DNA of 64,000 bases. Origin: Bacillus carboniphilus (GTDB lineage: Bacteria; Bacillota; Bacilli; Bacillales; JC228). Position 1 is the first letter of the stretch. Every line of letters starts with the position of its first letter. The notes under the pieces were generated by a model. It was not told the origin of the DNA, made no database searches, and saw only the letters and a list, made by a program, of their open reading frames with translations. Where the stretch lies: the NCBI RefSeq assembly GCF_039522365.1, contig NZ_BAAADJ010000022.1:1-64000 (forward strand). Direction: 5' to 3'. Positions 35,785 through 47,919 of this stretch are shown here, in pieces. Both the position numbers and the translations under genes were made by a program.

Positions 35785-36711
35785 ATGAGACACATCGTTT
35801 CAATGGAAGATTTCTCAACAAGAGAGATTCATGACATTCTATCCATGGCTAAAGCATTTGAAGAACAGAGATATCTTACACAAAACAATCAGGTTCTTGT
35901 CTCCAATCTATTTTTTGAAGCGAGCACACGAACGAAACTTAGCTTCGAAGTTGCTCAGAGAAAGCTTCAACTACAAGTGATCCCTTTTGAAGTAAGTACC
36001 TCAAGCGTACAGAAAGGGGAGACTTTGTATGACACGGTAAAAACTCTTGAAGCCATCGGGTGCAACATGCTTGTGATTAGACATCCGGAAAATGACTTTT
36101 ATAAGACTTTACTAGATCATGTTGAGATTCCCATTATTAACGCTGGAGATGGAAGTGGGCAGCACCCCTCTCAATGTTTACTAGATTTATACACCATCCA
36201 AAAAGAGTTTGGTAGGTTTGTAGGATTAAAAGTCATGATCTGTGGTGACCTGAAGCATAGTAGGGTAGCTCGATCCAATGCAAAGGCACTTTCAATGTTG
36301 GGTGCAGAAGTTTACTTTTCCAGTCCAGACGAGTGGAAAGATGAAAACTTATTAGGCTTTGGAAAATATGTGAGTGTGGATGAAGCGATTGAAGAGGTGG
36401 ATGTCGTCATGATGCTACGTGTTCAGCTCGAAAGACATGCAGCCCATTACAGTCTTGAGACATATCACGATCAATATGGACTAACAGTTGATAGAGCTAA
36501 AAAAATGAAGCCAGACAGTATCATCATGCATCCGGCACCGGTAAATCGTGGTGTAGAAATTTCAGATGAATTAGTAGAAGCACCACAATCTAGAATTTTT
36601 GAGCAAATGAAAAATGGTGTGTTTGTTCGAATGGCTATGATGGAAACATTACTACAAAAATGGGGGAGAAATCGATATGAAAACATTGTTCAAGAACGTC
36701 AAATGGTTTGA
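35785..36711 (+). CDS. pyrB: Aspartate carbamoyltransferase catalytic subunit
   Basis: PyrB condenses carbamoyl phosphate with aspartate, the committed step of pyrimidine synthesis. The 308-residue protein has the carbamoyl-phosphate motif [13 protein letters not shown], the HPxQ-type block [12 protein letters not shown], and [11 protein letters not shown] near the C-terminus. The ATG at 35785 has AGAGGGGAG upstream; an earlier in-frame ATG at 35761 precedes that site. No regulatory subunit gene (pyrI) is present, as is normal in Bacillus. It overlaps pyrC by 35 bases. Confidence 0.96.
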   Translation: MRHIVSMEDFSTREIHDILSMAKAFEEQRYLTQNNQVLVSNLFFEASTRTKLSFEVAQRKLQLQVIPFEVSTSSVQKGETLYDTVKTLEAIGCNMLVIRHPENDFYKTLLDHVEIPIINAGDGSGQHPSQCLLDLYTIQKEFGRFVGLKVMICGDLKHSRVARSNAKALSMLGAEVYFSSPDEWKDENLLGFGKYVSVDEAIEEVDVVMMLRVQLERHAAHYSLETYHDQYGLTVDRAKKMKPDSIIMHPAPVNRGVEISDELVEAPQSRIFEQMKNGVFVRMAMMETLLQKWGRNRYENIVQERQMV

Positions 36712-37957
36712 TGGAGAAGAAATGGTAAGTGGAGATATCTTTGTTCAAGATGGAAAAATTAGCGGAATGGGACAGTTAGAAATCGATTCTGCTGAGATCA
36801 TTGATGGACGTGGAAAATTTGTTTTCCCTGGTTTTGTAGATTTACATGTACATCTTCGTGAGCCTGGTGGTGAACATAAAGAAACGATTGAAACAGGTAC
36901 AAAGGCTGCAGCACGCGGTGGTTTTACAACGATTGCACCAATGCCAAACACAAGACCTGTTCCAGACACAGTTGAGCATGTTGAACAGCTTCTGAAACGA
37001 ATTGAAGAAACTGCGGAAGTAAGAGTTCTCCCTTATGCTTCCATCACAATTCGGGAAGCCGGTAAGGAACTCGTAGACTTTGCTTCGCTGAACTATAAAG
37101 AAATTTTAGGATTTACAGACGATGGAGTTGGAATTCAATCTGCAGGTATGATGCTAGAAGCTATGAAAAAAGCTGCAAGTATTGGAAAGCCAGTCATCGC
37201 ACATTGTGAAGAAAATACGTTAATCAATAGTGGTGCCATCCATGAAGGGAAGAAATCTGAAGAGCTTGGCATTAACGGAATTCCTTCAGTCTGTGAATCG
37301 GTGCATATTGCTAGAGATGTACTGCTGGCTGAAGCGGCAAACTGTCATTATCACGTCTGCCATGTCAGTACAAAAGAATCAGTTCGTGTGATTCGAGATG
37401 CCAAAAGAGCGGGAATTCGTGTAACGGCGGAAGTAACCCCTCATCACCTTTTAATGACGGAAGAAGATATAAAAGAACCACTTGCAACTTATAAAATGAA
37501 TCCCCCACTTCGCTCAACGGAAGATAGAGAGGCACTCATTGAAGGGTTGCTAGATGGAACGATTGATTTTATTGCAACGGATCATGCTCCACACACACTA
37601 GAAGAAAAAGAGGCTGGAATTGAGAAAGCGCCTTTTGGAATTGTTGGATTGGAAACAGCATTTCCACTGCTATATACACATTTTGTAGAAACGGGAAGAT
37701 TCACATTAAAACAATTAGTAGATTGGTTAACGGTTCGACCTTCTGAAGCTTTTTCACTACCATTTGGTCACCTAGAAGTTGGGAAAGAAGCTGACCTTGT
37801 GTTAGTAGATGTGTCTAAAGAACAACAAATTGACCCTAATGAATTTTTATCTAAAGGCAAAAACACACCGTTTGCAGGCTGGGAATGCAAAGGATGGCCA
37901 GTCTTAACGATGGTGAATGGAAAAATCGTCTATCAAGAGCAGGGGGTTACAGCATGA
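36677..37957 (+). CDS. pyrC: Dihydroorotase
   Basis: PyrC closes carbamoyl-aspartate to dihydroorotate. The 426-residue protein is a zinc amidohydrolase with the metal ligands in [25 protein letters not shown] and ATDHAPH. The start overlaps pyrB and the stop overlaps pyrAA (ATGA), so translation along this part of the operon is tightly coupled. GGGGGAGA precedes the ATG. Confidence 0.96.
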   Translation: MKTLFKNVKWFDGEEMVSGDIFVQDGKISGMGQLEIDSAEIIDGRGKFVFPGFVDLHVHLREPGGEHKETIETGTKAAARGGFTTIAPMPNTRPVPDTVEHVEQLLKRIEETAEVRVLPYASITIREAGKELVDFASLNYKEILGFTDDGVGIQSAGMMLEAMKKAASIGKPVIAHCEENTLINSGAIHEGKKSEELGINGIPSVCESVHIARDVLLAEAANCHYHVCHVSTKESVRVIRDAKRAGIRVTAEVTPHHLLMTEEDIKEPLATYKMNPPLRSTEDREALIEGLLDGTIDFIATDHAPHTLEEKEAGIEKAPFGIVGLETAFPLLYTHFVETGRFTLKQLVDWLTVRPSEAFSLPFGHLEVGKEADLVLVDVSKEQQIDPNEFLSKGKNTPFAGWECKGWPVLTMVNGKIVYQEQGVTA

Positions 37958-39027
37958 AGAAAAAGCTAGTTTTAGAAAATGGAATGGTTTTACACGGAGA
38001 AGGCTTTGGTTTTAATACAGAATCCTTTGGTGAAGTAGTGTTCCAAACGGGGATGACTGGTTATCAAGAGGTACTGACGGATCCATCTTACTATGGACAG
38101 ATGGTAGTCATGACGTATCCACTAATTGGAAACTATGGGTTAAATCGAGAGGATATGGAATCTTTCAAACCACATATCCAAGCTTTAATCGTAAAAGAAA
38201 GTTGCGATCGCCCTTCTCATTGGCAAGAGAAATGGAGTATTGATGAATTTTTAAAAATGCATCAAATTCCTGGCTTAAAGGGGATTGATACAAGAATGCT
38301 GACAAAAATCATTCGTGAACATGGTTCATTAAGAGGGGCTATCGTGAATGAAGAGCAGGATGAAAAAGAGGTAGTGACTAGCTTACTAGAGCGTAGTTGG
38401 CCGACTGATCAGGTGGCACAGGTGTCAACGAAAACTCCATACCCAAGTCCAGGAAGAGGAAAACGAGTGGTGGTTGTTGACTTTGGAATGAAGCATGGGA
38501 TATTACGTGAACTGAATCAGCGTGACGCGAATGTGTTAGTGGTTCCACACACAATCACCAGCGAGGAACTATTGACCCTAGCTCCAGATGGAGTGGTTTT
38601 GTCTAACGGTCCAGGGAATCCTGAGGACGTTGGGCATGCAGTAGAGATGATTAAAGGGATTTTAGGTAAGCTTCCAATCTTCGGAATTTGCTTAGGACAT
38701 CAGCTATTGTCTTTAGCTTGTGGAGCGAAAACATATAAATTGAAGTTCGGACACAGAGGTGCCAACCACCCTGTGAAAGATATCAAGCATGATAAGGTGT
38801 ACATCACTTCGCAAAACCATGGGTATGCAGTGGACAAAGACTCATTAGAAGGAACGGATTTAGAAATGACACATGTTGCCATTAACGATGGCACAGTTGA
38901 AGGTGTAAGACACCGTAAGTATCCGGCTTTTTCGGTTCAATATCACCCAGAAGCATCGCCAGGTCCAGATGATTCTTCTTATTTGTTTGATGAGTGGATG
39001 GAGACGTTGGAGAAGAGTTTGGTGTAG
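37954..39027 (+). CDS. pyrAA: Carbamoyl-phosphate synthase, glutaminase (small) subunit
   Basis: This subunit releases ammonia from glutamine and channels it to PyrAB. The 357-residue protein has the small-subunit N-terminal domain and a class I glutamine amidotransferase domain with the nucleophile C246 in GICLGHQ and the His/Glu pair in [10 protein letters not shown]. The ATG at 37954 overlaps the pyrC stop and has AGGGGG upstream. Its partner subunit normally starts right at its end, but here a 341-base gap with a repeat array intervenes. Confidence 0.95.
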   Translation: MKKKLVLENGMVLHGEGFGFNTESFGEVVFQTGMTGYQEVLTDPSYYGQMVVMTYPLIGNYGLNREDMESFKPHIQALIVKESCDRPSHWQEKWSIDEFLKMHQIPGLKGIDTRMLTKIIREHGSLRGAIVNEEQDEKEVVTSLLERSWPTDQVAQVSTKTPYPSPGRGKRVVVVDFGMKHGILRELNQRDANVLVVPHTITSEELLTLAPDGVVLSNGPGNPEDVGHAVEMIKGILGKLPIFGICLGHQLLSLACGAKTYKLKFGHRGANHPVKDIKHDKVYITSQNHGYAVDKDSLEGTDLEMTHVAINDGTVEGVRHRKYPAFSVQYHPEASPGPDDSSYLFDEWMETLEKSLV

Positions 39028-39056
39028 GTGACTAGAGGGGCTTAGGTGGAGAACTA

Positions 39057-39296
39057 AGTTCCGAATTGAGAAGGTTGTGTTCTGAAATGTGGGCTCTAAG
39101 TTCTGAATATGCAATGCTTAGTTCTGAAAAATGGGGCTGAGTTCTGGAATGTAAACATTTAGTTCCGAAAAGATGGAGCTGAGTTCTGAATAGTGAGCTT
39201 TTAGTTCTGAATTAAGGTGGAAATTTCTGATAGCGGCCCCGGAATTTTCGATAGGGTTGCTAATTTTTCCGATAGAGCCGCAAAAGTTTCCGATAG
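39057..39296. repeat. Degenerate 12-unit tandem array with 21-bp period between pyrAA and pyrAB
   Basis: Eight units with core AGTTCYGAA start at 39057, 39078 (TGTTCTGAA), 39099, 39120, 39140 (AGTTCTGGAA), 39161, 39182 and 39203. Four units with core TTTCYGATAG follow, their GATAG at 39229, 39250, 39271 and 39292. Spacing is 21 bases throughout, with one or two 20-base steps. All units share TTCYGA (one lacks a base); the 10-12 bases between cores vary. There is no open frame with a start through the array, no terminator and no clear promoter. It fills most of the 341-base gap; the rest before pyrAB holds only its ribosome-binding site (GAGAGGAG). Confidence 0.9.
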
Positions 39297-39368
39297 CAAC
39301 ACATTAACTAAAAATGAAACGGGTCAATTAACATAAAACAACGCACGAAATACGAGAGGAGCTTTCAT

Positions 39369-42300
39369 ATGCCAAGAAGAGATGATATACGTTCAATCAT
39401 GGTAATTGGGTCTGGTCCCATTGTGATCGGGCAAGCAGCTGAATTTGATTACGCGGGGACACAAGCTTGCCTTGCGCTAAAAGAAGAAGGATATCGAGTG
39501 ATTCTAGTAAACTCAAATCCTGCAACGATTATGACAGATCCTGAAATGGCTGACGTGGTGTATATGGAACCATTAACGCTTGAGTTTGTTTCGAGAATTA
39601 TTCGAAAGGAACGTCCAGATGCATTACTTCCAACATTAGGTGGACAAACAGGACTTAATTTAGCTGTTGAGCTGGACCGCTCTGGAATTTTAGAAGAGTG
39701 TAATGTCGAATTGATTGGAACAAAGCTTTCTTCTATTCAGCAAGCAGAAGACCGTGAACTTTTCCGTTCCTTAATGGATGAGTTAGGTCAGCCAGTACCA
39801 GAAAGTACAATTGCTCACACTTTAGAGGATGCCCTTGATTTCGTAGAACAGATTGGATATCCAGTAATCGTACGTCCTGCCTATACATTAGGAGGAACAG
39901 GTGGAGGAATTTGTGACCATGAAGCATCTTTAAGAGAAATTGTAAAAAGTGGTCTGAAGGCAAGTCCCGTTGGGCAAGTTCTTCTTGAAAAGAGTATCGC
40001 AGGGATGAAGGAAATTGAGTATGAGGTTATGCGCGATCGGAAGGATCAAGCTATCGTTGTTTGTAATATGGAAAACGTTGATCCAGTCGGTATCCATACT
40101 GGAGATTCAATCGTTGTAGCGCCGAGCCAAACGTTATCTGACCAGGAATACCAAATGCTCCGACATGTATCTTTAAAAATCATACGTGCTTTAAAAATCG
40201 AAGGTGGCTGTAACGTACAGTTGGCTTTAGATCCACATAGCGCTCAGTACTATGTCATTGAGGTAAATCCACGAGTAAGTCGTTCATCTGCGCTCGCGTC
40301 AAAAGCAACGGGTTATCCGATAGCGAAACTAGCAGCTAAGTTAGCTGTGGGTTATTCACTAGATGAGCTTATTAACCCTGTAACCGGCAATACGTATGCC
40401 AGCTTCGAGCCAACGTTAGATTATGTGGTTACAAAGATTCCAAGGTGGCCGTTTGATAAATTTGAATCTGCCAAGCGTACGCTAGGGCCTCAAATGAAAG
40501 CAACGGGAGAGGTTATGGCGATTGGTCGAAACTTCGAGGAATCTATACTAAAAGCCGTTCGATCACTTGAACTTGGAACTTCCCATATTTTTATGCTGGA
40601 AGACGGGATTGACGATGAGCTCCTTGCGAAGAGAATACAAAAAGCAGGAGACGAGCGATTATTTTATGTGGCAGAAGCCCTAAGAAGAGGCGTGTCAGTG
40701 GAAACCATCCACGAGTGGAGTAAAATTGACTACTTTTTCTTATGGAAGTTTGAAAACATTATTACTCTAGAGAATGAGTTGAAAAAGCATCCAAACCATG
40801 AGCAACTTTTGAAAAAAGCTAAGGAATCAGGTTTTTCGGACTGGGCCATTGCAAAACTATGGAACCAATCCGAACGTGAAGTAGAGGCTTTTAGAAAGGG
40901 ATTAAACCTTAAGCCAATCTATAAAATGGTGGATACTTGTGGGGCAGAGTTCGAAGCCCAAACACCTTATTTTTACAGTACGTATGAACAAGAAAATGAA
41001 TCGATTCGAACTGAAAAAGAAAGTGTGGTTGTCATTGGTAGCGGTCCAATTCGAATCGGGCAAGGGGTTGAGTTTGACTACTCTACGGTCCATTCTGTTT
41101 GGGCGATTCAAGAGCAAGGCTATGAAGCAATTGTAATCAATAACAACCCAGAAACGGTATCAACGGATTATTCCATGAGTGACAGACTTTATTTTGAACC
41201 ATTAACAATTGAAGATGTCATGCACGTGATTGAACTAGAAAAACCGATTGGCGTCATCGTCCAATTTGGTGGGCAAACGGCAATCAATCTTGCTGAAGGA
41301 TTGGCTAAGCGTGGAGTCAAAATATTGGGGACTAGTTTAGATAGTATCGACTTAGCTGAAGACCGCAAAAGGTTTGAAAGATTACTAGATCAATTAGCCA
41401 TTGCAAAGCCAGAAGGAACGACTGTTTTTACAACAGAAGAGGCCATTGCAACTGCCAACTCCATCGGCTACCCAGTGTTAGTTCGACCATCCTACGTTTT
41501 AGGTGGAAGAGCCATGGAGATTGTGTATAGCGAGAATGAACTTGGGGCTTATATGGAGAATGCAGTTAAGGTTAACCGTGAGCATCCAGTCCTCATTGAC
41601 CGCTATATTACAGGTAAAGAAATCGAAGTAGATGCAATCTCTGATGGAGAAAAAATTATAATACCAGGAATTATGGAACATATTGAAAGAGCAGGCGTTC
41701 ACTCTGGTGATTCCATCGCGGTTTATCCACCGCAGAGTTTAACAGAATCACAGATTGAAAATGTGATCGAAAGTACACGGAAGCTGGCAAAAGGTTTGAA
41801 CATTAAAGGTTTATTCAATATTCAATTCGTATTGGCAGACAATGAGTTATACGTAATCGAGGTAAACCCACGTTCTAGTCGGACACTTCCATTCCTTAGT
41901 AAAATAACAAACGTGCCAATGGCCAATATCGCTACTCAAATCATGCTAGGCGCAACTTTAGCGGATATTGGTATACATGAAGAGTATGTCCAGCCAATGG
42001 ATGAAGTGTATGTGAAAGTACCGGTATTTTCATTCGCTAAGTTAAGAAGATTAGACATTACACTTGGACCTGAAATGAAGTCAACAGGAGAAGTAATGGG
42101 GAAAGATAAAACCTTAGAAAAAGCTCTATACAAAGGATTAATTTCAGCTGGATTTAAGATTCCAGAACACGGAAATGTCCTATTAACGGTAGCTGATAAA
42201 GATAAGGAAGATACGCTTCACTTGGCAAATCGCCTTCTACAGCTTGGCTTCCAGCTATTCGCTACAAAAGGAACTGCAGACTTGCTAGCTAGTGAAAATC

Positions 42301-42576
42301 TTCCGGTTAAAGAGGTTCAAAAAATTGGAGAAGATGGTCCTAATTTATTAGATGAAATTAGGCAAAATCAAGTGCAAATCGTGATCAATACGCTAACAAA
42401 AGGGAAACAACCTGAGAGAGATGGCTTCAGAATCCGTAGAGAGTCAGTCGAAAATGGAATACCATGCCTAACCTCATTAGATACAGCAGAAGCACTTATT
42501 CGGGTCATTGAATCCCTGACTTTCTCTACTGTGGGTCTGAAGAAAACAAATCCTAATTCAACAAAGGAGATTCACT

Positions 42577-42587
<11 letters not shown>
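39369..42587 (+). CDS. pyrAB: Carbamoyl-phosphate synthase, large subunit
   Basis: PyrAB makes carbamoyl phosphate from bicarbonate, ammonia and two ATP. The 1072-residue protein has two homologous ATP-grasp halves (about 1-400 and 550-930), each beginning with [11 protein letters not shown] or [11 protein letters not shown], an oligomerisation segment between them and a C-terminal allosteric MGS-like domain (about 930-1072). GAGAGGAG precedes the ATG. It overlaps pyrK. It is separated from its glutaminase partner by the 21-bp array, which rules out translational coupling between the two subunits. Confidence 0.96.
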
Positions 42588-44963
<2,376 letters not shown>

Positions 44964-44967
<4 letters not shown>

Positions 44968-45596
44968 GCGGACAACTAGCAAAGAGTTTACTAGAAATTA
45001 AAGCGGTCCATTTGAGCCCAGAAGAACCATTTACGTGGGCTTCCGGAATTCAATCACCTATTTATTGTGATAATCGATTAACTCTATCATTTCCTGCAGT
45101 AAGAAAGGAAATTGCAAGATTATTAGCTGAAGAGATTCAATTAAGATTTCCAGAAGTGACGCATATTTCAGGAACGGCAACAGCAGGGATTCCTCATGCG
45201 GCTCTAGTAAGTGAAAAGCTAGACCTCCCGATGAGTTATGTTAGAGGCGAGGCAAAAGGTCATGGTCGTAAAAATCAGATTGAAGGTTTTATAAGAGAAG
45301 GCGATCAAGTTGTAGTTGTGGAGGATCTAATCTCTACGGGTAAAAGCGTAATAAAAGTTGTGGAAGCCCTCCGTGAGAATGGGTGTACAGTACTTGGGGT
45401 TATATCTATTTTTACTTATGGTTTAGAAAAAGGGTTAAAGCAGTTACAGGATGCTGGAATTGAATCTTATTCTCTATGTACGTATAGGGACTTAATTGAA
45501 ACGGCAGTCGAAGTAGGGGCTGTACGGGAAGAGGATTTAGATATTTTAAGAGAATGGCAGAAAAACCCGGAAGAATGGAAGGTTGTTTTGAAGTAG
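44964..45596 (+). CDS. pyrE: Orotate phosphoribosyltransferase
   Basis: PyrE joins orotate to PRPP to give OMP. The 210-residue protein has the PRPP-binding motif [14 protein letters not shown] and the [17 protein letters not shown] block. The ATG at 44964 overlaps the pyrF stop, with GGGAGGA upstream; an earlier in-frame start at 44946 is unlikely. It is the last pyr gene and is followed by a terminator. In B. subtilis a cysH cluster follows; here the region is a repeat array and then convergent rqcH. Confidence 0.95.
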
Positions 45597-45608
45597 AGAT
45601 GTAGTGGT

Positions 45609-45634
45609 GCCACAGCTTATGACTGTGGTTTTTT
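45609..45634 (+). terminator. Terminator of the pyr operon
   Basis: CCACAG (45610-45615) pairs with CTGTGG (45623-45628), extended by a G-T pair, and is followed by a T run. Confidence 0.8.
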
Positions 45635-45650
45635 ATTTTATGGGAGGGCC

Positions 45651-45896
45651 GGTTGTTGGGGGCGGTCGCACTTAAATTCGATTTCCGCACATGAGGGTAT
45701 CGGTTTTGCGGTTGTTGGGGTGGTGGCGGCCGCACTCAAATCTAATTTTTCGCACATAAATCATCAGTTTTGGCACTAAAACTCTATGTTTTCGCACTCA
45801 AAACGATATTCGCACTTAAATCACGATTTTCGCACTCAAAATGAGATTTTCGCACCCAAATCCCAGAAATCGCACTCAAATTCCATTTTCCGCACT
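45651..45896. repeat. Degenerate array of about 12 units with ~20-bp period after pyrE
   Basis: The core CGCAC, mostly in the form TTCGCACTCAAA, starts at 45667, 45686, 45731, 45751, 45772 (GGCAC), 45793, 45811, 45831, 45851, 45871 and 45891, with a decayed unit near 45708. Spacing is 18-22 bases and exactly 20 for the last five units. The sequence between cores varies. GGTTGTTGGGG occurs at 45651 and 45710, marking a larger direct repeat in the first part. The array lies between the converging terminators of pyrE and rqcH. The remaining bases (45901-46026) show nothing I can name. Confidence 0.88.
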
Positions 45897-46026
45897 AACC
45901 ATCAGCCTCTCTATCAACACAAGCCGGTATTCCTTTTTAAAATCCGCTGATTCTCCTCCAATATAGGCGATACTGCCACAAAAAAGTGCAAGGATAAAAA
46001 AACTTCCATTAAAATTGCTGAAAATC

Positions 46027-46057
46027 AAAAAAAGACCCACATCCATAAATGTGAGTC
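46027..46057 (-). terminator. Terminator of rqcH (- strand)
   Basis: Read on the - strand, ATGTGGGTC and GACTCACAT (46034-46042 and 46049-46057) form a 9-bp stem followed by seven T residues (A run 46027-46033 on the + strand). Confidence 0.8.
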
Positions 46058-46065
46058 CATTATTA

Positions 46066-47772
46066 CTATTGTCGCAACGCCATAACAAGCTCTTCTTTCG
46101 GCGTTACATATACCGTTTGCTGTTGTTCATAAATCACAAAACCAGGTTTAGCACCGCTTGGTTTTTTCACATGGCGGACTTTTGTAAAATCAACCGGTAC
46201 AGAGCTAGAGCTTCGCGCTTTACTAAAGTATGCAGCTAGAGTAGCAGCTTCTAGTATGGTTTCTTCTGATGGTTCAAGGGAACGAATCACAACGTGAGAT
46301 CCCGGGATATCCTTTGTATGAAGCCATATTTCATCTTTTTTAGCTACACGGTTGGTTAAATAATCATTTTGTTTGTTGTTTTTACCTACAAGAATGTCTG
46401 TCCCATCCGTTGCTTTATACAATTCAAGAGTTGGGGTCTGAGGTTTGTTTTTCTTTTTCCCTTTGCTGGCTCTTGCTTTAATATAGCCTTCTTCGACAAG
46501 CTCCTCCCGAATTTCTTCCACATCTTTAGGTGAAGCATTGTCTAGCTGCTGCATTAACACTTCAAGATATTCGATTTCTTCTTTTGTTTGTTCGATTTGC
46601 TCTTGAACCACTACGATTGCATTTTTCATCTTTTGATATTTTGCATAATAGCCTTGAGCATTTTCTGAAGGTGACTTGTTTGGGTTTAATGAAATCACAA
46701 TGGTCTCAGCATCTTCACTGTAGTAGTTTTCTACTTCTACTTCTTCCATCCCTTTTGTCACTCTATACAAATTGGCAGTCAACAATTCCCCATACAGCTG
46801 ATACTTGTCTGCTTGTTTCGCATCTTCTAATGTTTGCTGTAATTTTTCAATTTTGTTTTCGTTTTTACGCTTCTCTTGTTGGAGTGTTCTTTCCAGGTCG
46901 GAAGCTACTTGTTTAATCCGGTCTCTCTCTGCCTTACCAAAATAATACCGATCTAGCAATTCACTCAGTGTGGAGAAGGATTTTATCTCTGTACTGATGT
47001 GCTGTAGAGGTATCATGTAAAAGGCTTCTTTTTGGTCACCCTCCATGATGGACGGTTGATAAGCGTGGTCTCGGATTGGCTTCATGACTTCCACAAACAT
47101 ATTAGGTACTGTTGCGCGATTCGCTAAAGGAATTCGTGAGATGATTTCCTTTGCGATCAGTGGTGAGAGCCCCTCAAATTTCTGAACCATTTGCTGAGCA
47201 ATTTTACCTCCAGTGAAATCAATTTTCTTCAATACAACTTCTTCTGTAGCTTCAATAGGATTCTCCTTCTCTTGAGAAGGTGGGGATACATACGTATGGC
47301 CCGGTAGTAATGTACGGAATCGGTTCACAGCTGGTGGAATATGTTTAATACAATCAAGAATGGTATTTTTATCAGGGTCGACTAGTAGCAAGTTACTGTG
47401 TCTTCCCATCAACTCTATGATCAGAAGCTTATTTTTCCAATCTCCTAATTCGTTTCTCGATTTCACTTTAAATGTAATGATTCGATCCAAGCCTTTCTGT
47501 TCAATGGCTTCAATAATCCCACCTTCTAAGTGCTTTCGTAAAAGCATACAGAACATCGGAGGCTCTTTTGGATTCTCATATCCCTCTTCCGTTAGTTGTA
47601 CTCGGTGGAAACTTGGGTGAGTAGACAGAAGGAGTTTCTGGTTATTTCCATTTCCTCTGATTTGTAAAACAACTTCTAATTTATATGGTTGATGAACCTT
47701 GGAAATTCTGGCTCCAATTAGAGATTGAAGTTCGTGAACCATGGCTCGTGTAAATAATCCGTCAAACGACAT
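46066..47772 (-). CDS. rqcH: Ribosome quality control protein RqcH (NFACT family, YloA)
   Basis: RqcH binds stalled 50S subunits and adds C-terminal alanine tails that mark the nascent chain for degradation; it was earlier annotated as a fibronectin-binding protein. The 568-residue protein has the NFACT-N domain (MSFDGLFTRAMVHELQSLI), a helix-hairpin-helix part, long coiled coils (about 275-330 and 380-420) and the C-terminal NFACT-R domain (VGKNNKQNDYLTNRVAKKDEIWLH). It is the only clear - strand gene. AAAGGATG is about 8 bases before its ATG. YlmH (27243-28025) may act in the same pathway. Confidence 0.94.
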   Translation of the reverse strand: MSFDGLFTRAMVHELQSLIGARISKVHQPYKLEVVLQIRGNGNNQKLLLSTHPSFHRVQLTEEGYENPKEPPMFCMLLRKHLEGGIIEAIEQKGLDRIITFKVKSRNELGDWKNKLLIIELMGRHSNLLLVDPDKNTILDCIKHIPPAVNRFRTLLPGHTYVSPPSQEKENPIEATEEVVLKKIDFTGGKIAQQMVQKFEGLSPLIAKEIISRIPLANRATVPNMFVEVMKPIRDHAYQPSIMEGDQKEAFYMIPLQHISTEIKSFSTLSELLDRYYFGKAERDRIKQVASDLERTLQQEKRKNENKIEKLQQTLEDAKQADKYQLYGELLTANLYRVTKGMEEVEVENYYSEDAETIVISLNPNKSPSENAQGYYAKYQKMKNAIVVVQEQIEQTKEEIEYLEVLMQQLDNASPKDVEEIREELVEEGYIKARASKGKKKNKPQTPTLELYKATDGTDILVGKNNKQNDYLTNRVAKKDEIWLHTKDIPGSHVVIRSLEPSEETILEAATLAAYFSKARSSSSVPVDFTKVRHVKKPSGAKPGFVIYEQQQTVYVTPKEELVMALRQ

Positions 47773-47829
47773 GTCCTTAACATCCTTTATATGTATTGTA
47801 CGAGCAAAGAACTTTATAAGTATACGAAG

Positions 47830-47838
47830 ATTATATCA
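47830..47838 (-). promoter_or_regulatory. Extended -10 promoter of rqcH (- strand)
   Basis: Read on the - strand the bases give TG-A-TATAAT, a perfect extended -10, about 58 bases before the rqcH start. No good -35 is seen at normal spacing. Confidence 0.5.
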
Positions 47839-47919
47839 TTTTTTGGGACAACTCTGAATAAGTATCGAAAGAGAGAAGGACAACTCTTCTTATTGATGAA
47901 GGGGGAAGTGAGCTAGGAT

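Noticed and set aside
38860-39114. Open reading frame on the - strand across the end of pyrAA and the array
   Set aside because: It lies mostly antisense to pyrAA, shows no recognisable domain or ribosome-binding site, and continues into the repeat array only by chance.
39036-39142. Short + strand open frame through the first units of array 1 encoding a seven-residue repeat (SSE...)
   Set aside because: The frame has no start codon and closes at unit 5, where a 20-base step breaks the phase. The array is not coding.
39057-39296. CRISPR array
   Set aside because: Cores are only 6-10 bases and spacers 10-12 bases, the units are degenerate, and no cas gene is present. The same holds for 45651-45896.
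45876-46088. A 70-residue - strand frame with a hydrophobic segment downstream of rqcH
   Set aside because: It starts inside rqcH in another frame, crosses the rqcH terminator and enters the repeat array. No ribosome-binding site or family match was seen.
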